Assembly: GCF_946222835.1 (NCBI RefSeq)
Contig: NZ_CAMIHD010000022.1
Location: 1 to 26,796, forward strand
Length of the DNA stretch: 26,796 nucleotides
Source: an uncultured Corynebacterium sp.
GTDB lineage: Bacteria > Actinomycetota > Actinomycetes > Mycobacteriales > Mycobacteriaceae
Direction of reading: 5' to 3'
Positions 1 through 6,071 of the stretch are shown piece after piece. The first letter of the stretch is position 1. Each line of letters opens with the position of its first letter. The notes below the pieces were generated by a model. It did not search any database. It saw only the letters and a program-made list of their open reading frames with translations, and was not told the DNA's origin. The translations under genes and the position numbers were made by a program.

Positions 1-95
1 GTTTTCAGGCGCGGCCCGCAGATCCAGCCGTGGGCAACGTGCGTAACGACTATGCCGAGCTTATTGCAGAACAATCCCCGGAAGGGCTGTTCTAG
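1..95 (+). CDS. SRAP/YedK-like (DUF159) protein, 3' end only
   Basis: This is the last 30 codons of a gene that begins outside the window. The open frame starts at base 3 and ends at TAG 93-95. The tail contains a PAVGNVRNDYAELI stretch, which resembles the conserved C-terminus of SOS-response-associated peptidases (YedK/HMCES family, typically VN-x-VRN-x-x-PEL). That family crosslinks to abasic sites in single-stranded DNA through an N-terminal cysteine, which is not visible here. From memory, M. tuberculosis also has an SRAP gene (Rv3226c) close to sigH, which supports the call. It is convergent with the next gene, with a 17-base gap. The family call rests on a short tail and is moderate. 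Confidence 0.6.
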   Translation, partial: FQARPADPAVGNVRNDYAELIAEQSPEGLF

Positions 96-112
96 AACGA
101 TTGCTGCGCCAA

Positions 113-622
113 CTACTGCGCTACCAGGTCGGTGAAAGTGAAATCGAGAACCGTGGCTAAGTCCTCCGCATTCATTTCGATGTCGAGGCCACGGCGCCCG
201 CCGGAGAAAAAGATGGTGTCGAAGAGGACAGCCGTTTCATCAATTGCGGTGGGAAGAACGTGCTTTTGGCCTAGCGGAGAGATTCCGCCTGGAATATAGC
301 CGGAGGATTTCGAGGCATCTTGTGGATCGGCCATCGTCGCCTTCGCCGCACCGAATGCCGCGGCCGCCTTCTTTAGGCTGAGCTTGTGTGAGACTGGCAG
401 CACGCAAACCGCTAATTCCCGCTTGGCGCCTTTGCCTGCGGTGAGATCGACCACCAGAGTTTTGAATACGCGATCAGCATCGATGCCTAGTTCCGCTGCG
501 GCAGTGTCGCCGAAATGATCCGTACCGCCCTCGAAGATTGCCACCTCATGTGGGATCCCCGCTTCTTCCAAGATCTTTAAAGCTGGGGTAGCGGCATGCG
601 GAGTTTTCTTGGACTTGGACAT
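113..622 (-). CDS. ybaK: YbaK/EbsC-type Cys-tRNA(Pro) deacylase
   Basis: Predicted trans-editing enzyme that hydrolyses Cys mischarged on tRNA-Pro in the cytoplasm. The protein is 169 residues from the chosen ATG, the usual size for YbaK. Visible family features are an N-terminal TPALKILEEAGIPHE helix, the DRVFKTLVVD strand with the lysine conserved in the YbaK fold, and the glycine-rich GYIPGGISPLGQKH loop. An upstream in-frame ATG at 658 would give 181 residues, but the added residues do not look like the family. Starting at 622 also leaves room for the divergent sigH promoter. No strong Shine-Dalgarno precedes 622. The gene is divergent from sigH. Confidence 0.85.
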   Translation of the reverse strand: MSKSKKTPHAATPALKILEEAGIPHEVAIFEGGTDHFGDTAAAELGIDADRVFKTLVVDLTAGKGAKRELAVCVLPVSHKLSLKKAAAAFGAAKATMADPQDASKSSGYIPGGISPLGQKHVLPTAIDETAVLFDTIFFSGGRRGLDIEMNAEDLATVLDFTFTDLVAQ

Positions 623-637
623 AAGCTGCATTTTAGT
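609..637 (+). promoter_or_regulatory. Candidate housekeeping promoter of sigH
   Basis: TTGGAC (609-614) and TTTAGT (632-637) are separated by 17 bases, a plausible SigA-type -35/-10 pair. Transcription would start near 644, shortly before the sigH start codon. The element lies over the 5' end of the divergent ybaK gene. It is inferred from sequence only. Confidence 0.45.
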
Positions 638-662
638 AGCCGCGTCATGCCAACCCATTAGG

Positions 663-1274
663 ATGGGATACGTGGCTACAAAAATTACTAGCGCTAAGGA
701 CAGTCAGCGCCTCTTTGAGGAGCAAGCACTGCCCTTGCTCGACCAACTCTACGGTGGAGCCATGCGTCTTACGCGCAACCCGCAGGACGCCGAAGACTTG
801 ATTCAAGAGACCTATCTGAAGGCTTATAAGAATTTCGGCTCCTTCAAGCAAGGCACCAACCTCAAAGCCTGGCTCTACCGAATCATGACCAATACCTACA
901 TCAACTCCTATCGCAAGGCGAAGCGCCGCCCGGCGGAATCTTCAGCAGATGATCTGAGCGATTTTCAGCTCTATACAACTGCCGGCCATGATTCGACCGG
1001 CCTGGAATCGGCCGAAGTCGAAGCATTGAAGTTGATGCCGGATTCCGCGATCTCCGAGGCTATGAATGATTTGCCGGAGGATTATCGCATGGTTGTCTAT
1101 TACGCCGACGTCGTAGGCCTGGCGTACAAGGAAATCGCAGAAATTATGGACACTCCACTTGGCACGGTCATGAGCCGGCTACATCGTGGAAGAAAACTCC
1201 TTCGTGGCGCGTTGAAAGACGTGGCTAGAGAAGAAGGCATCGGTCTCAACCACCCAGACATGGAGGAGAAGTAA
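663..1274 (+). CDS. sigH: ECF RNA polymerase sigma factor SigH
   Basis: Group 4 (ECF) sigma factor that in corynebacteria and mycobacteria directs the heat and thiol-oxidative stress response. The protein is 203 residues from ATG 663. Region 2 is seen as LYGGAMRLTRNPQDAEDLIQ followed by LKAWLYRIMTNTYINSYR. Region 4 is seen as LPEDYRMVVYYADVVGLAYKE followed by the recognition-helix segment LGTVMSRLHRGRK. The sequence strongly resembles C. glutamicum SigH. The start is uncertain: GTG 672 is an alternative, with AGGATGGG just upstream. The open frame extends back to 609, but those residues do not fit the family. The stop overlaps the rshA start by one base (TAATG), so the two are translationally coupled. 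Confidence 0.95.
   Translation: MGYVATKITSAKDSQRLFEEQALPLLDQLYGGAMRLTRNPQDAEDLIQETYLKAYKNFGSFKQGTNLKAWLYRIMTNTYINSYRKAKRRPAESSADDLSDFQLYTTAGHDSTGLESAEVEALKLMPDSAISEAMNDLPEDYRMVVYYADVVGLAYKEIAEIMDTPLGTVMSRLHRGRKLLRGALKDVAREEGIGLNHPDMEEK
1188..1216 (+). promoter_or_regulatory. Candidate SigH-dependent promoter for rshA inside sigH
   Basis: GGAAGA (1188-1193) and GTTGAA (1211-1216) are spaced by 17 bases. This matches the known SigH-type promoter pattern of Actinobacteria (GGAA, 16-20 bases, GTT). The site lies in the 3' part of sigH and would start transcription about 50 bases before rshA. It would give negative feedback, because SigH would raise the level of its own anti-sigma factor. From memory, an rshA promoter inside sigH is known in C. 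glutamicum. Confidence 0.65.
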
Positions 1275-1546
1275 TGAGCAACGCGACAGGGAACAATTGC
1301 GGCGCATGTAATTCTCCTGAGGTCCAGGCACTGTTTTGCGAGCTTTTGGATGAGCGCACAAGCTATGCGCGTGCGCTAGAAATCCGCGAGCATATTGCAC
1401 AGTGCGACGAATGCCAAGCACGGCTTGAAAGCGAAGAAGTGGTTCGTGCGCTCGTTCGCAAGTGTTGTTCTGGCACCAAAGCGCCACAGTCGCTGCGTCA
1501 GCGCATCACCATCGAAATAACTCGTACCGAGGTTCGCTGGAACTAA
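1274..1546 (+). CDS. rshA: Zinc-binding anti-sigma factor RshA (RsrA-type)
   Basis: Redox-sensitive anti-sigma factor expected to bind SigH in reducing conditions and release it when its cysteines are oxidised. The 90-residue protein carries the ZAS signature H-x3-C-x2-C in EHIAQCDEC. It also has upstream cysteines in NNCGAC and LFCELL and a CC pair near residue 64. It follows sigH with a one-base overlap and a clear GGAGGAG ribosome binding site inside the end of sigH. A strong hairpin terminator follows. Length and cysteine pattern fit the mycothiol-system anti-sigma factor family. Confidence 0.93.
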   Translation: MSNATGNNCGACNSPEVQALFCELLDERTSYARALEIREHIAQCDECQARLESEEVVRALVRKCCSGTKAPQSLRQRITIEITRTEVRWN

Positions 1547-1586
1547 AATCCAAAGGTAGATTCAGCAGCTTATTTTAGATACAGCA

Positions 1587-1625
1587 AAAGGCTCGCCTTC
1601 CTTCAATGAAGGGAGAGCGAGCCTT
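1587..1625. terminator. Bidirectional hairpin terminator between rshA and bL37
   Basis: AAAGGCTCGC (1587-1596) pairs perfectly with GCGAGCCTTT (1616-1625). The inner arms TTCCTTC and GAAGGGA extend the stem. A/T ends on both sides let it serve rshA on the plus strand and the bL37 gene on the minus strand. Confidence 0.85.
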
Positions 1626-1640
1626 TGTCGTGCTGCTTAT

Positions 1641-1715
1641 TTATGCGCTAGGACGCTTGCCGTGATTTGCACTCTTCTTACGGCGATCCTTGCGCTTACG
1701 ACCACGCTTAGACAT
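1641..1715 (-). CDS. 50S ribosomal protein bL37 (24 residues)
   Basis: A very short gene encoding 24 residues, rich in Arg and Lys. It begins MSKRGRKRKDRRKK and ends in ANHGKRPSA. This closely resembles the small actinobacterial large-subunit protein bL37, first seen in mycobacterial ribosome structures, which ends in ANHGKRPN-x. A perfect Shine-Dalgarno AAGGAGGCC (minus strand, 1719-1727) lies about 4-5 bases before the ATG. The stop is followed by a strong hairpin. It lies 114 bases downstream of the WhiB1-type gene on the same strand, so it may be co-transcribed or have its own promoter in that gap. Two small inverted repeats occur there (1759-1785). Confidence 0.85.
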   Translation of the reverse strand: MSKRGRKRKDRRKKSANHGKRPSA

Positions 1716-1829
1716 GGGCGGCCTCCTTGCTAATAGGTGAGCGGATAAATTACTTACCCACTGACTTTAGTGGCTGGATCAGCCGGTGGGAAATCGGGTT
1801 AGGTCAGCGGAGAATTAGGGGAGTGAAAT

Positions 1830-2090
1830 TTAAACGGTAACGCGTGCGCGGCCGCGGCCGCGGTTGCGGCGGCGCTTGAGAGCGCGGCGCTCTTCCTCAG
1901 ACATACCGCCCCAGACGCCGGCATCCTGGCCGGACTCCAGTGCCCACTTCAGGCAAGCGGAGGAAACTGGGCAGCGGTTGCAAACCAGCTTGGCCTTTGC
2001 GATCTGGGTAAGTGCAGGGCCGGAGTTGCCTACTGGGAAGAACAGCTCAGGGTCTTCGTCGCGGCAAACAGCTTCGTGGCGCCAATCCAT
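1830..2090 (-). CDS. whiB1: WhiB-family Fe-S transcriptional regulator, WhiB1/WhcE type
   Basis: Small 4Fe-4S transcription regulator of 86 residues. Cluster ligands are C9, C37, C40 and C46, giving the C-x2-C-x5-C pattern. The GVWGG beta-turn is near residues 58-62. A basic DNA-binding tail (RRALKRRRNRGRGRARV) follows. The sequence is close to mycobacterial WhiB1, which senses NO and contacts the primary sigma factor; the C. glutamicum counterpart beside sigH is called whcE. A TAGGAGA ribosome binding site precedes the ATG. The long, structured upstream region suggests layered regulation. The gene is convergent with sigH-rshA and lies upstream of bL37. Confidence 0.95.
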   Translation of the reverse strand: MDWRHEAVCRDEDPELFFPVGNSGPALTQIAKAKLVCNRCPVSSACLKWALESGQDAGVWGGMSEEERRALKRRRNRGRGRARVTV

Positions 2091-2134
2091 GATTGATATC
2101 TCCTAACAAAAATTCGACAGCAGTAAGCACAAGC

Positions 2135-2156
2135 GCTTTTCATAAAAATGAAAAGC
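2135..2156. repeat. Perfect inverted repeat in the whiB1 leader
   Basis: GCTTTTCAT (2135-2143) and ATGAAAAGC (2148-2156) are exact reverse complements separated by AAAA. It lies 45-66 bases upstream of the whiB1 ATG, on the 5' side of the ribosome binding site. It could be a repressor operator or an mRNA hairpin. Confidence 0.7.
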
Positions 2157-2261
2157 AACCAATGCCTTGGGTGGGTGGTTGTGTGAACTGGTCTGCGCGC
2201 AGTGGAGCCCGGTCTCGAGGTCGGGCCAGCGTCGCCGCCGCCAATGGTTCACATTGTGGTT

Positions 2262-2281
2262 ACTTGAAGTTTCCTTCAAGT
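2262..2281. repeat. Perfect 8-base inverted repeat upstream of whiB1
   Basis: ACTTGAAG (2262-2269) and CTTCAAGT (2274-2281) are exact reverse complements around the spacer TTTC. The dyad lies 172-191 bases upstream of the whiB1 start. It has the form of a dimeric regulator site. The cognate protein is not identified. Confidence 0.6.
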
Positions 2282-2367
2282 TAAGAAGAGGTTTACGCCC
2301 TCTTTCTTTTTGCTACCCCAGAATCATGACATGTTTACTCAGACTCCGCTAGGGGTAGAGGCCAAAA

Positions 2368-2383
2368 TGTGGTCAACCTCACG
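2368..2383. promoter_or_regulatory. Candidate GlxR/CRP-family binding site
   Basis: TGTGG-N6-TCACG matches the CRP/GlxR consensus TGTGA-N6-TCACA at 8 of 10 defined positions. In M. tuberculosis, whiB1 is known to be controlled by the cAMP receptor protein. The distance here to the whiB1 start (about 280 bases) is long, so a distal transcription start would be needed. Control of the divergent gene at 2589 is also possible. Confidence 0.4.
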
Positions 2384-2574
2384 TGAATGAAACTGTTTAG
2401 GGGGTCATTTCGATGAGGAAATTAGTTGAAAGAAGGCTGTGAGAAACGCGCTGAACTGGCGCGTTATCCAAAAAGTCTCGAGTGTGGTTCCTGTAGAAGC
2501 GTCAAATCTGACCGGCTAACCCCTGCCCCCGCAAAACCTGAGTGGCGCACAAGGAAATGGCTCTGGCCGGTGAG

Positions 2575-2580
2575 TAGACT
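2575..2580 (+). promoter_or_regulatory. -10-like element for a leaderless gene at 2589
   Basis: TAGACT ends 8 bases before the GTG start codon and there is no Shine-Dalgarno. Transcription starting 6-9 bases downstream of the hexamer would begin at the start codon. No clear -35 is visible. Confidence 0.4.
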
Positions 2581-2588
2581 GTGGTTTT

Positions 2589-3077
2589 GTGTCTAAGCAG
2601 AAGAAAAAGCAGGTAAACAATAGGCAAAGTGCTACCTCCGCGCAGCCAACGCGAGGCGACAATGCGCAGCTGGGGGCACCGCAGCCAGTCCTCGTGGCTG
2701 CAGGGCTCGCAGTGGTTCAGTCCATCGCCGTCATCTGCTTCGGTATTTTTCTTATCGTGCGCGAGCTGACCGGTGCGGAAAATGGCTCGATGGTCTCGGA
2801 TTCCGGATCTGAAAGCTTTGTGGGGCTGGGTACCGCGCTGTTTATCTTTATCGTCTTTGGTTTCGTCATCGTCGGTGCCTGGGCCATGGTGAAGGGAAAG
2901 CGCTGGGGCAGGGGAGCCATTATTTTGGTGGAACTCATCTTGGCTGCTAGTTCCTTCCAAATGTTTAGTGGTGGCTCGTCGCTTCTTGGTGCGGTGACGT
3001 TGTTGAGTGCCGCCGTAGTCATCTTCTTGCTCATGTTCGTGCGAGCCTCCACTGAGTGGGCGGCAGCAAATTTCTAA
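2589..3077 (+). CDS. Conserved hypothetical membrane protein
   Basis: I do not recognise a specific function. The protein is 162 residues with a basic, polar N-terminus (residues 1-30, SKQKKK) and about four hydrophobic helices. These are near residues 33-58 (VLVAAGLAVVQSIAVICFGI), 78-98, 107-122 and 130-150. The loops are short, as in a small four-helix integral membrane protein. The start is GTG with no ribosome binding site but a -10-like hexamer 8 bases upstream, which suggests a leaderless mRNA. It is convergent with the beta-propeller gene and both share the terminator at 3096. Confidence 0.8.
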   Translation: MSKQKKKQVNNRQSATSAQPTRGDNAQLGAPQPVLVAAGLAVVQSIAVICFGIFLIVRELTGAENGSMVSDSGSESFVGLGTALFIFIVFGFVIVGAWAMVKGKRWGRGAIILVELILAASSFQMFSGGSSLLGAVTLLSAAVVIFLLMFVRASTEWAAANF

Positions 3078-3095
3078 AGTTTCTTCCACACAAAA

Positions 3096-3135
3096 AGGGC
3101 CGCCCCTTCCTAGTTTTCCAGGGAGGCGCGGCCCT
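3096..3135. terminator. Bidirectional terminator hairpin
   Basis: AGGGCCGC (3096-3103) pairs with GCGGCCCT (3128-3135). After one mismatch the stem continues with CCTTCC against GGGAGG. An A-run on the left and a T-rich stretch on the right allow it to end both convergent genes. Confidence 0.85.
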
Positions 3136-3154
3136 CTTCGCGTGATGCGGGGCG

Positions 3155-4393
3155 CTAATCGGCGCTGAGGCCTACCACCTCATCGCCGCGGCTTTCCACA
3201 ATGGTGTCACCAGCCAAGGTCAGGTAGATGGGGCCATGGTAGCTGCCGCGGTCGACCGGAATGGTGCGCAGCGTCTTGGCGGTGGACCAATCCATGACGG
3301 CAATGCCTTCTTGGGTAGGCACCAGCATGTGATCAGCAACTGCGACGGGGGTACCGATGGCGTCTTCCACCACGTGATCTACCGCAAGGTCGCTCGGCTT
3401 GAAGAGGTAAAGGCGGGAGCCGTCAAACCAGGTCATATGGTGCGGCAAATCCGCTGTTGCCGGCGCGAATGGAGAGGCACCGGAGTCTATAGCCGGCGAA
3501 GGCTGGGCCGAAGAAGTGTGGAGCTTTTCGCCCTTTTCGCTATAAGACTCGATAGTGGGGTGTGGTCCTGGCCGGTATATGGCGGCGGCCTTTTGTCCCA
3601 CGGCAATAAGGCGGGCGCCGTCAGCGTCTATGTCAACGTCAGCGGAAATATCGGGTTCGCGGGAATCATCGGGGGTGGTGTCTTGGAAGCGCAACCACGT
3701 GGTATTCGGCCTATCGGGGCAGGACTCGGTTAGTGCCAAATTCTCGGTGCGGGTCAGGGCGGAGCTTAGAGTGCAGTCCTCATGCGGTTGCTTTTCCGGT
3801 TCCTGTTTCGCTTGCACGTCACCGTATTCCACGGTGCGCACTAAGTCGGAGCGCCACAGATCGATGCGCTCGGTGGAAACCGTCCCTACCCTGTCATTGG
3901 AGGAGATGGGCACTACCTTGTCCGAATTCACAGCACTACGGGTGCTGTCATATTCGCCAGTTGCAGCATCGATGGCCACGGTATCCCCGCAGCCCACGCC
4001 GGTTTTATACGATGCCACGATCTTGCCCCATGCAGTAGATAGTGAACATAGATCGGCATCCGTGCGCTCATAGGTCCATGCTTCGGATCCATCCGGATTA
4101 GTAGCGATAAGTGTGTGATCTGCGTGTGTGATGGTTAGGCCGTGGGCCGATACCGCCCTGTGCTGGCCAGGTACTGCTTTGTTGGGGAGGGCGAAGGACT
4201 CGTGGAGTTTATCGGGGACGTCGGAAAGCACAGGTGCATCCTTGTCTCCCGGAACGGCCGCCTGGCTTAAATGTGCCTGATTGATATTGGCGGTGATGGC
4301 CGCCCCACCGACCGCGATGGCACAGACTACGGCGATGATGCCGGTGGCCTTCCAATCGGCGGACGTGGAACGCAAAATAGGAGCCTTAGTCAT
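3155..4393 (-). CDS. Membrane-anchored PQQ-like beta-propeller protein (Rv3212-like)
   Basis: A 412-residue protein with a short cytoplasmic N-terminus, one hydrophobic helix (about residues 17-38, IIAVVCAIAVGGAAI) and a large exported domain. The exported part has repeated strand-turn segments such as TLIATNPDGSEAWTYER, TVAIDAATGEYDS and IAVMDWSTAKTLRTIP. These look like blades of a quinoprotein-type beta-propeller. Four cysteines between about residues 115 and 225 could form disulfides outside the cell. The order rhlE then this gene is, as I recall, also that of Rv3211-Rv3212 in M. tuberculosis. Its ATG overlaps the rhlE stop (ATGA), so translation is coupled. The molecular function is unknown. 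Confidence 0.8.
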   Translation of the reverse strand: MTKAPILRSTSADWKATGIIAVVCAIAVGGAAITANINQAHLSQAAVPGDKDAPVLSDVPDKLHESFALPNKAVPGQHRAVSAHGLTITHADHTLIATNPDGSEAWTYERTDADLCSLSTAWGKIVASYKTGVGCGDTVAIDAATGEYDSTRSAVNSDKVVPISSNDRVGTVSTERIDLWRSDLVRTVEYGDVQAKQEPEKQPHEDCTLSSALTRTENLALTESCPDRPNTTWLRFQDTTPDDSREPDISADVDIDADGARLIAVGQKAAAIYRPGPHPTIESYSEKGEKLHTSSAQPSPAIDSGASPFAPATADLPHHMTWFDGSRLYLFKPSDLAVDHVVEDAIGTPVAVADHMLVPTQEGIAVMDWSTAKTLRTIPVDRGSYHGPIYLTLAGDTIVESRGDEVVGLSAD

Positions 4394-5715
4394 CGGCGTC
4401 CTCCTCGCCGGCGTCGAGAGCTACCGCGGCGTGCGGTGGTACGGGTAGGGGATTTCTCACGGACTGGAACTTGGCCTACGACCTTGGTTTCTGGGCCGAC
4501 GGTCTCTTCTACATCCGCGGGGATGTCTAGGGCCTGAGCTAGCTCTGGTGAGGTAGAAAACCACTGTGGCGGGTCCGGCTCGCCTAGATCTAGCTCGTCG
4601 CTGATGACTTGCCATTTTCCTAGTTCATCGTAGCCCACCAAGGTGATGGCGGTGCCGGTATGTCCGGCGCGGCCGGTGCGGCCAATACGGTGAACAAAGG
4701 TCATTGGATCATCGGGCACCTGATAATTGATGACGTGGGTGACATCATCGACGTCGATGCCGCGGGCAGCAATATCGGTAGCCACTAAGATGTCTACCTG
4801 GCCGGAGCGAAAAGCGTGGAGAGACTTCTCGCGTGATTTTTGTCCCAAATCACCGTGGACGGCGCCCACGTGGAAGCCGCGCCGGGCAAGATCCTCGGCC
4901 AGTTGGGCGGCCGCACGCTTGGTGCGGGCGAAGATAATGGTGCGCCCACGGCCGGCTGCCTGCAAAGCATGCGCGACGACGGCAACTTTATCCATTCGGT
5001 GGGCTTGAAAAGTGACCTTGCGCGTGGAGGAATGGGTAAATTCCTGCTCGCCGGATTCGGCGCGGATATGGATGGGCTTATTCATGAAGCGGCGGGCAAG
5101 CGTCAAAATCGCGCCCGGCATCGTCGCGGAAAAGAGCATGGTTTGGTGCGCATTGCCATTGAGAGCCTTAAGTATGGCTTCGACCGAGGGCAAGAAGCCC
5201 AGATCCAGCATCTCGTCGGCCTCATCGAGAACCAAGATAGCCACGCGGTCTAGCTGCAAATTGCCGCGCTCATGAAGATCGATCAGGCGGCCCGGTGTAC
5301 CGATGATGACATCGGCACCCTTATTGAGCTTTTTGATCTGCTCCTCGTAGGGGCGGCCGCCGTAGATGGAGGCGAGGCGCACCGGCAGATGGGCGGCGGC
5401 TACGTGCAGGTCTTCGGTTACCTGCTGCGCAAGCTCGCGGGTCGGGACCACCACGAGGGCGCGCGGGGTGCCATCGAGTTCTTCGATATCGGCATCATCA
5501 AAGACGCGGTCCAAAAGCGGTACGCCAAAGCCGTAGGTCTTTCCCATGCCGGTGCGCGCTTGGCCAATCAAGTCCTGACCGGATAGCGCAATGGGCAGGG
5601 TTAATTCCTGAATTGCAAAAGTACGCGTGATGCCACGAGTGGCGAGGCCATCGCAGATTTCGGCTGCAACGCCGAGTTCCGCGAAGCTCGGTGGCTGGGA
5701 TTTTATGTCAGACAC
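4390..5715 (-). CDS. rhlE: DEAD-box RNA helicase RhlE
   Basis: ATP-dependent RNA helicase for RNA unwinding, ribosome assembly or RNA decay. All family motifs are visible in the 441 residues: a Q motif near residues 29-36 (ITRTFAIQ), motif I ARTGMGKT (53-60), PTRELAQQ (91-98), TPGRL (140-144), DEAD (164-167) and SAT (196-198). Motifs V and VI are ATDIAARGID and HRIGRTGRAG. The C-terminus is an Arg-rich, disordered RNA-binding tail (SSRRRRGGRR). The start is GTG, with TACTAT (minus strand, 5722-5727) 6 bases upstream. AAGG is very close to the GTG, so the mRNA may be leaderless. It is co-transcribed with the beta-propeller gene and divergent from the DUF3107 gene. Confidence 0.95.
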   Translation of the reverse strand: MSDIKSQPPSFAELGVAAEICDGLATRGITRTFAIQELTLPIALSGQDLIGQARTGMGKTYGFGVPLLDRVFDDADIEELDGTPRALVVVPTRELAQQVTEDLHVAAAHLPVRLASIYGGRPYEEQIKKLNKGADVIIGTPGRLIDLHERGNLQLDRVAILVLDEADEMLDLGFLPSVEAILKALNGNAHQTMLFSATMPGAILTLARRFMNKPIHIRAESGEQEFTHSSTRKVTFQAHRMDKVAVVAHALQAAGRGRTIIFARTKRAAAQLAEDLARRGFHVGAVHGDLGQKSREKSLHAFRSGQVDILVATDIAARGIDVDDVTHVINYQVPDDPMTFVHRIGRTGRAGHTGTAITLVGYDELGKWQVISDELDLGEPDPPQWFSTSPELAQALDIPADVEETVGPETKVVGQVPVREKSPTRTTARRGSSRRRRGGRR

Positions 5716-5786
5716 ACCTTGATAGTAGCCGGGATGGTTATAGTGGGGCCATTGACAATAAAACTCTAGTTAGAGGAGGAATCTTC
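5716..5786. promoter_or_regulatory. Divergent promoter region rhlE / DUF3107
   Basis: Minus strand: TACTAT (5722-5727) lies 6 bases before the rhlE GTG. Plus strand: TATAGT (5739-5744) is the best -10 for the DUF3107 gene, giving a leader of about 35 bases with GAGGAGGA (5773-5780) as ribosome binding site. A TTGACA at 5752-5757 has no matching -10 at the right spacing. Confidence 0.45.
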
Positions 5787-6011
5787 ATGGATATCAAGTT
5801 TGGCTTCGCAGATACCGCTCGCGAGCTGGTTATTAGCGCTGCAGGCGACCAAGCTGAGCTGACTCAGAAGATCAATAGTGCCTTGGCGGATAACTCCACC
5901 CTGGAGCTCGAAGACGATAAGGGCCGCAAGTACCTCGTGCGTACTGACCGCGTGGTCTACGTTGAGGTGGGAATTGCGAAGAAGCACGCGGTGGGATTCG
6001 CTGGCGCCTAA
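5787..6011 (+). CDS. DUF3107 family protein (TB9.4-like)
   Basis: A small 74-residue cytoplasmic protein, MDIKFGFADTARELVI at the start, matching the actinobacterial DUF3107 family (M. tuberculosis Rv3208A/TB9.4). The function is not known to me. The chosen ATG has a strong Shine-Dalgarno 6-7 bases upstream. An in-frame ATG at 5691 lies inside rhlE and is rejected. Alternating strands (LELEDDKGRKYLVRTDRVVYVEVG) suggest a small alpha/beta fold. It lies between rhlE and the DUF3152 gene, as in mycobacteria. Confidence 0.88.
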   Translation: MDIKFGFADTARELVISAAGDQAELTQKINSALADNSTLELEDDKGRKYLVRTDRVVYVEVGIAKKHAVGFAGA

Positions 6012-6057
6012 GGCGAGCGCACCGGACTGCTGATTCAGCTTTTTAAATCTTAACGGG

Positions 6058-6063
6058 TAACCT
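6058..6063 (+). promoter_or_regulatory. -10-like element for the leaderless DUF3152 gene
   Basis: TAACCT ends 8 bases before ATG 6072, which has no clear Shine-Dalgarno. The spacing equals that of three other genes in the window. It would head the long plus-strand cluster 6072-18091. Confidence 0.4.
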
Positions 6064-6071
6064 TAGGCCCC

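Larger units (their letters stand above)
2091..2588. other. Long intergenic region upstream of whiB1 with repeats
   Basis: About 500 bases with no credible gene lie between two divergent genes. It holds, from the whiB1 side, a perfect 9-base inverted repeat (2135-2156) and a perfect 8-base inverted repeat (2262-2281). Further out are an imperfect hairpin with a pyrimidine run (about 2281-2311) and a GlxR/CRP-like site (2368-2383). Next to gene 2589 is a -10-like TAGACT. Open frames across it lack family character and ribosome binding sites. It may contain a long whiB1 leader RNA or a small RNA. Confidence 0.6.

Noticed and set aside
2502..3089. Minus-strand 195-codon frame opposite the membrane protein gene
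   Set aside because: It mirrors the plus-strand gene, is rich in His/Arg/Asp without a fold-like pattern, and spans the shared terminator region.
5752..5757. TTGACA as the -35 of the DUF3107 promoter
   Set aside because: No -10-like hexamer lies 16-18 bases downstream; that position is the ribosome binding site.
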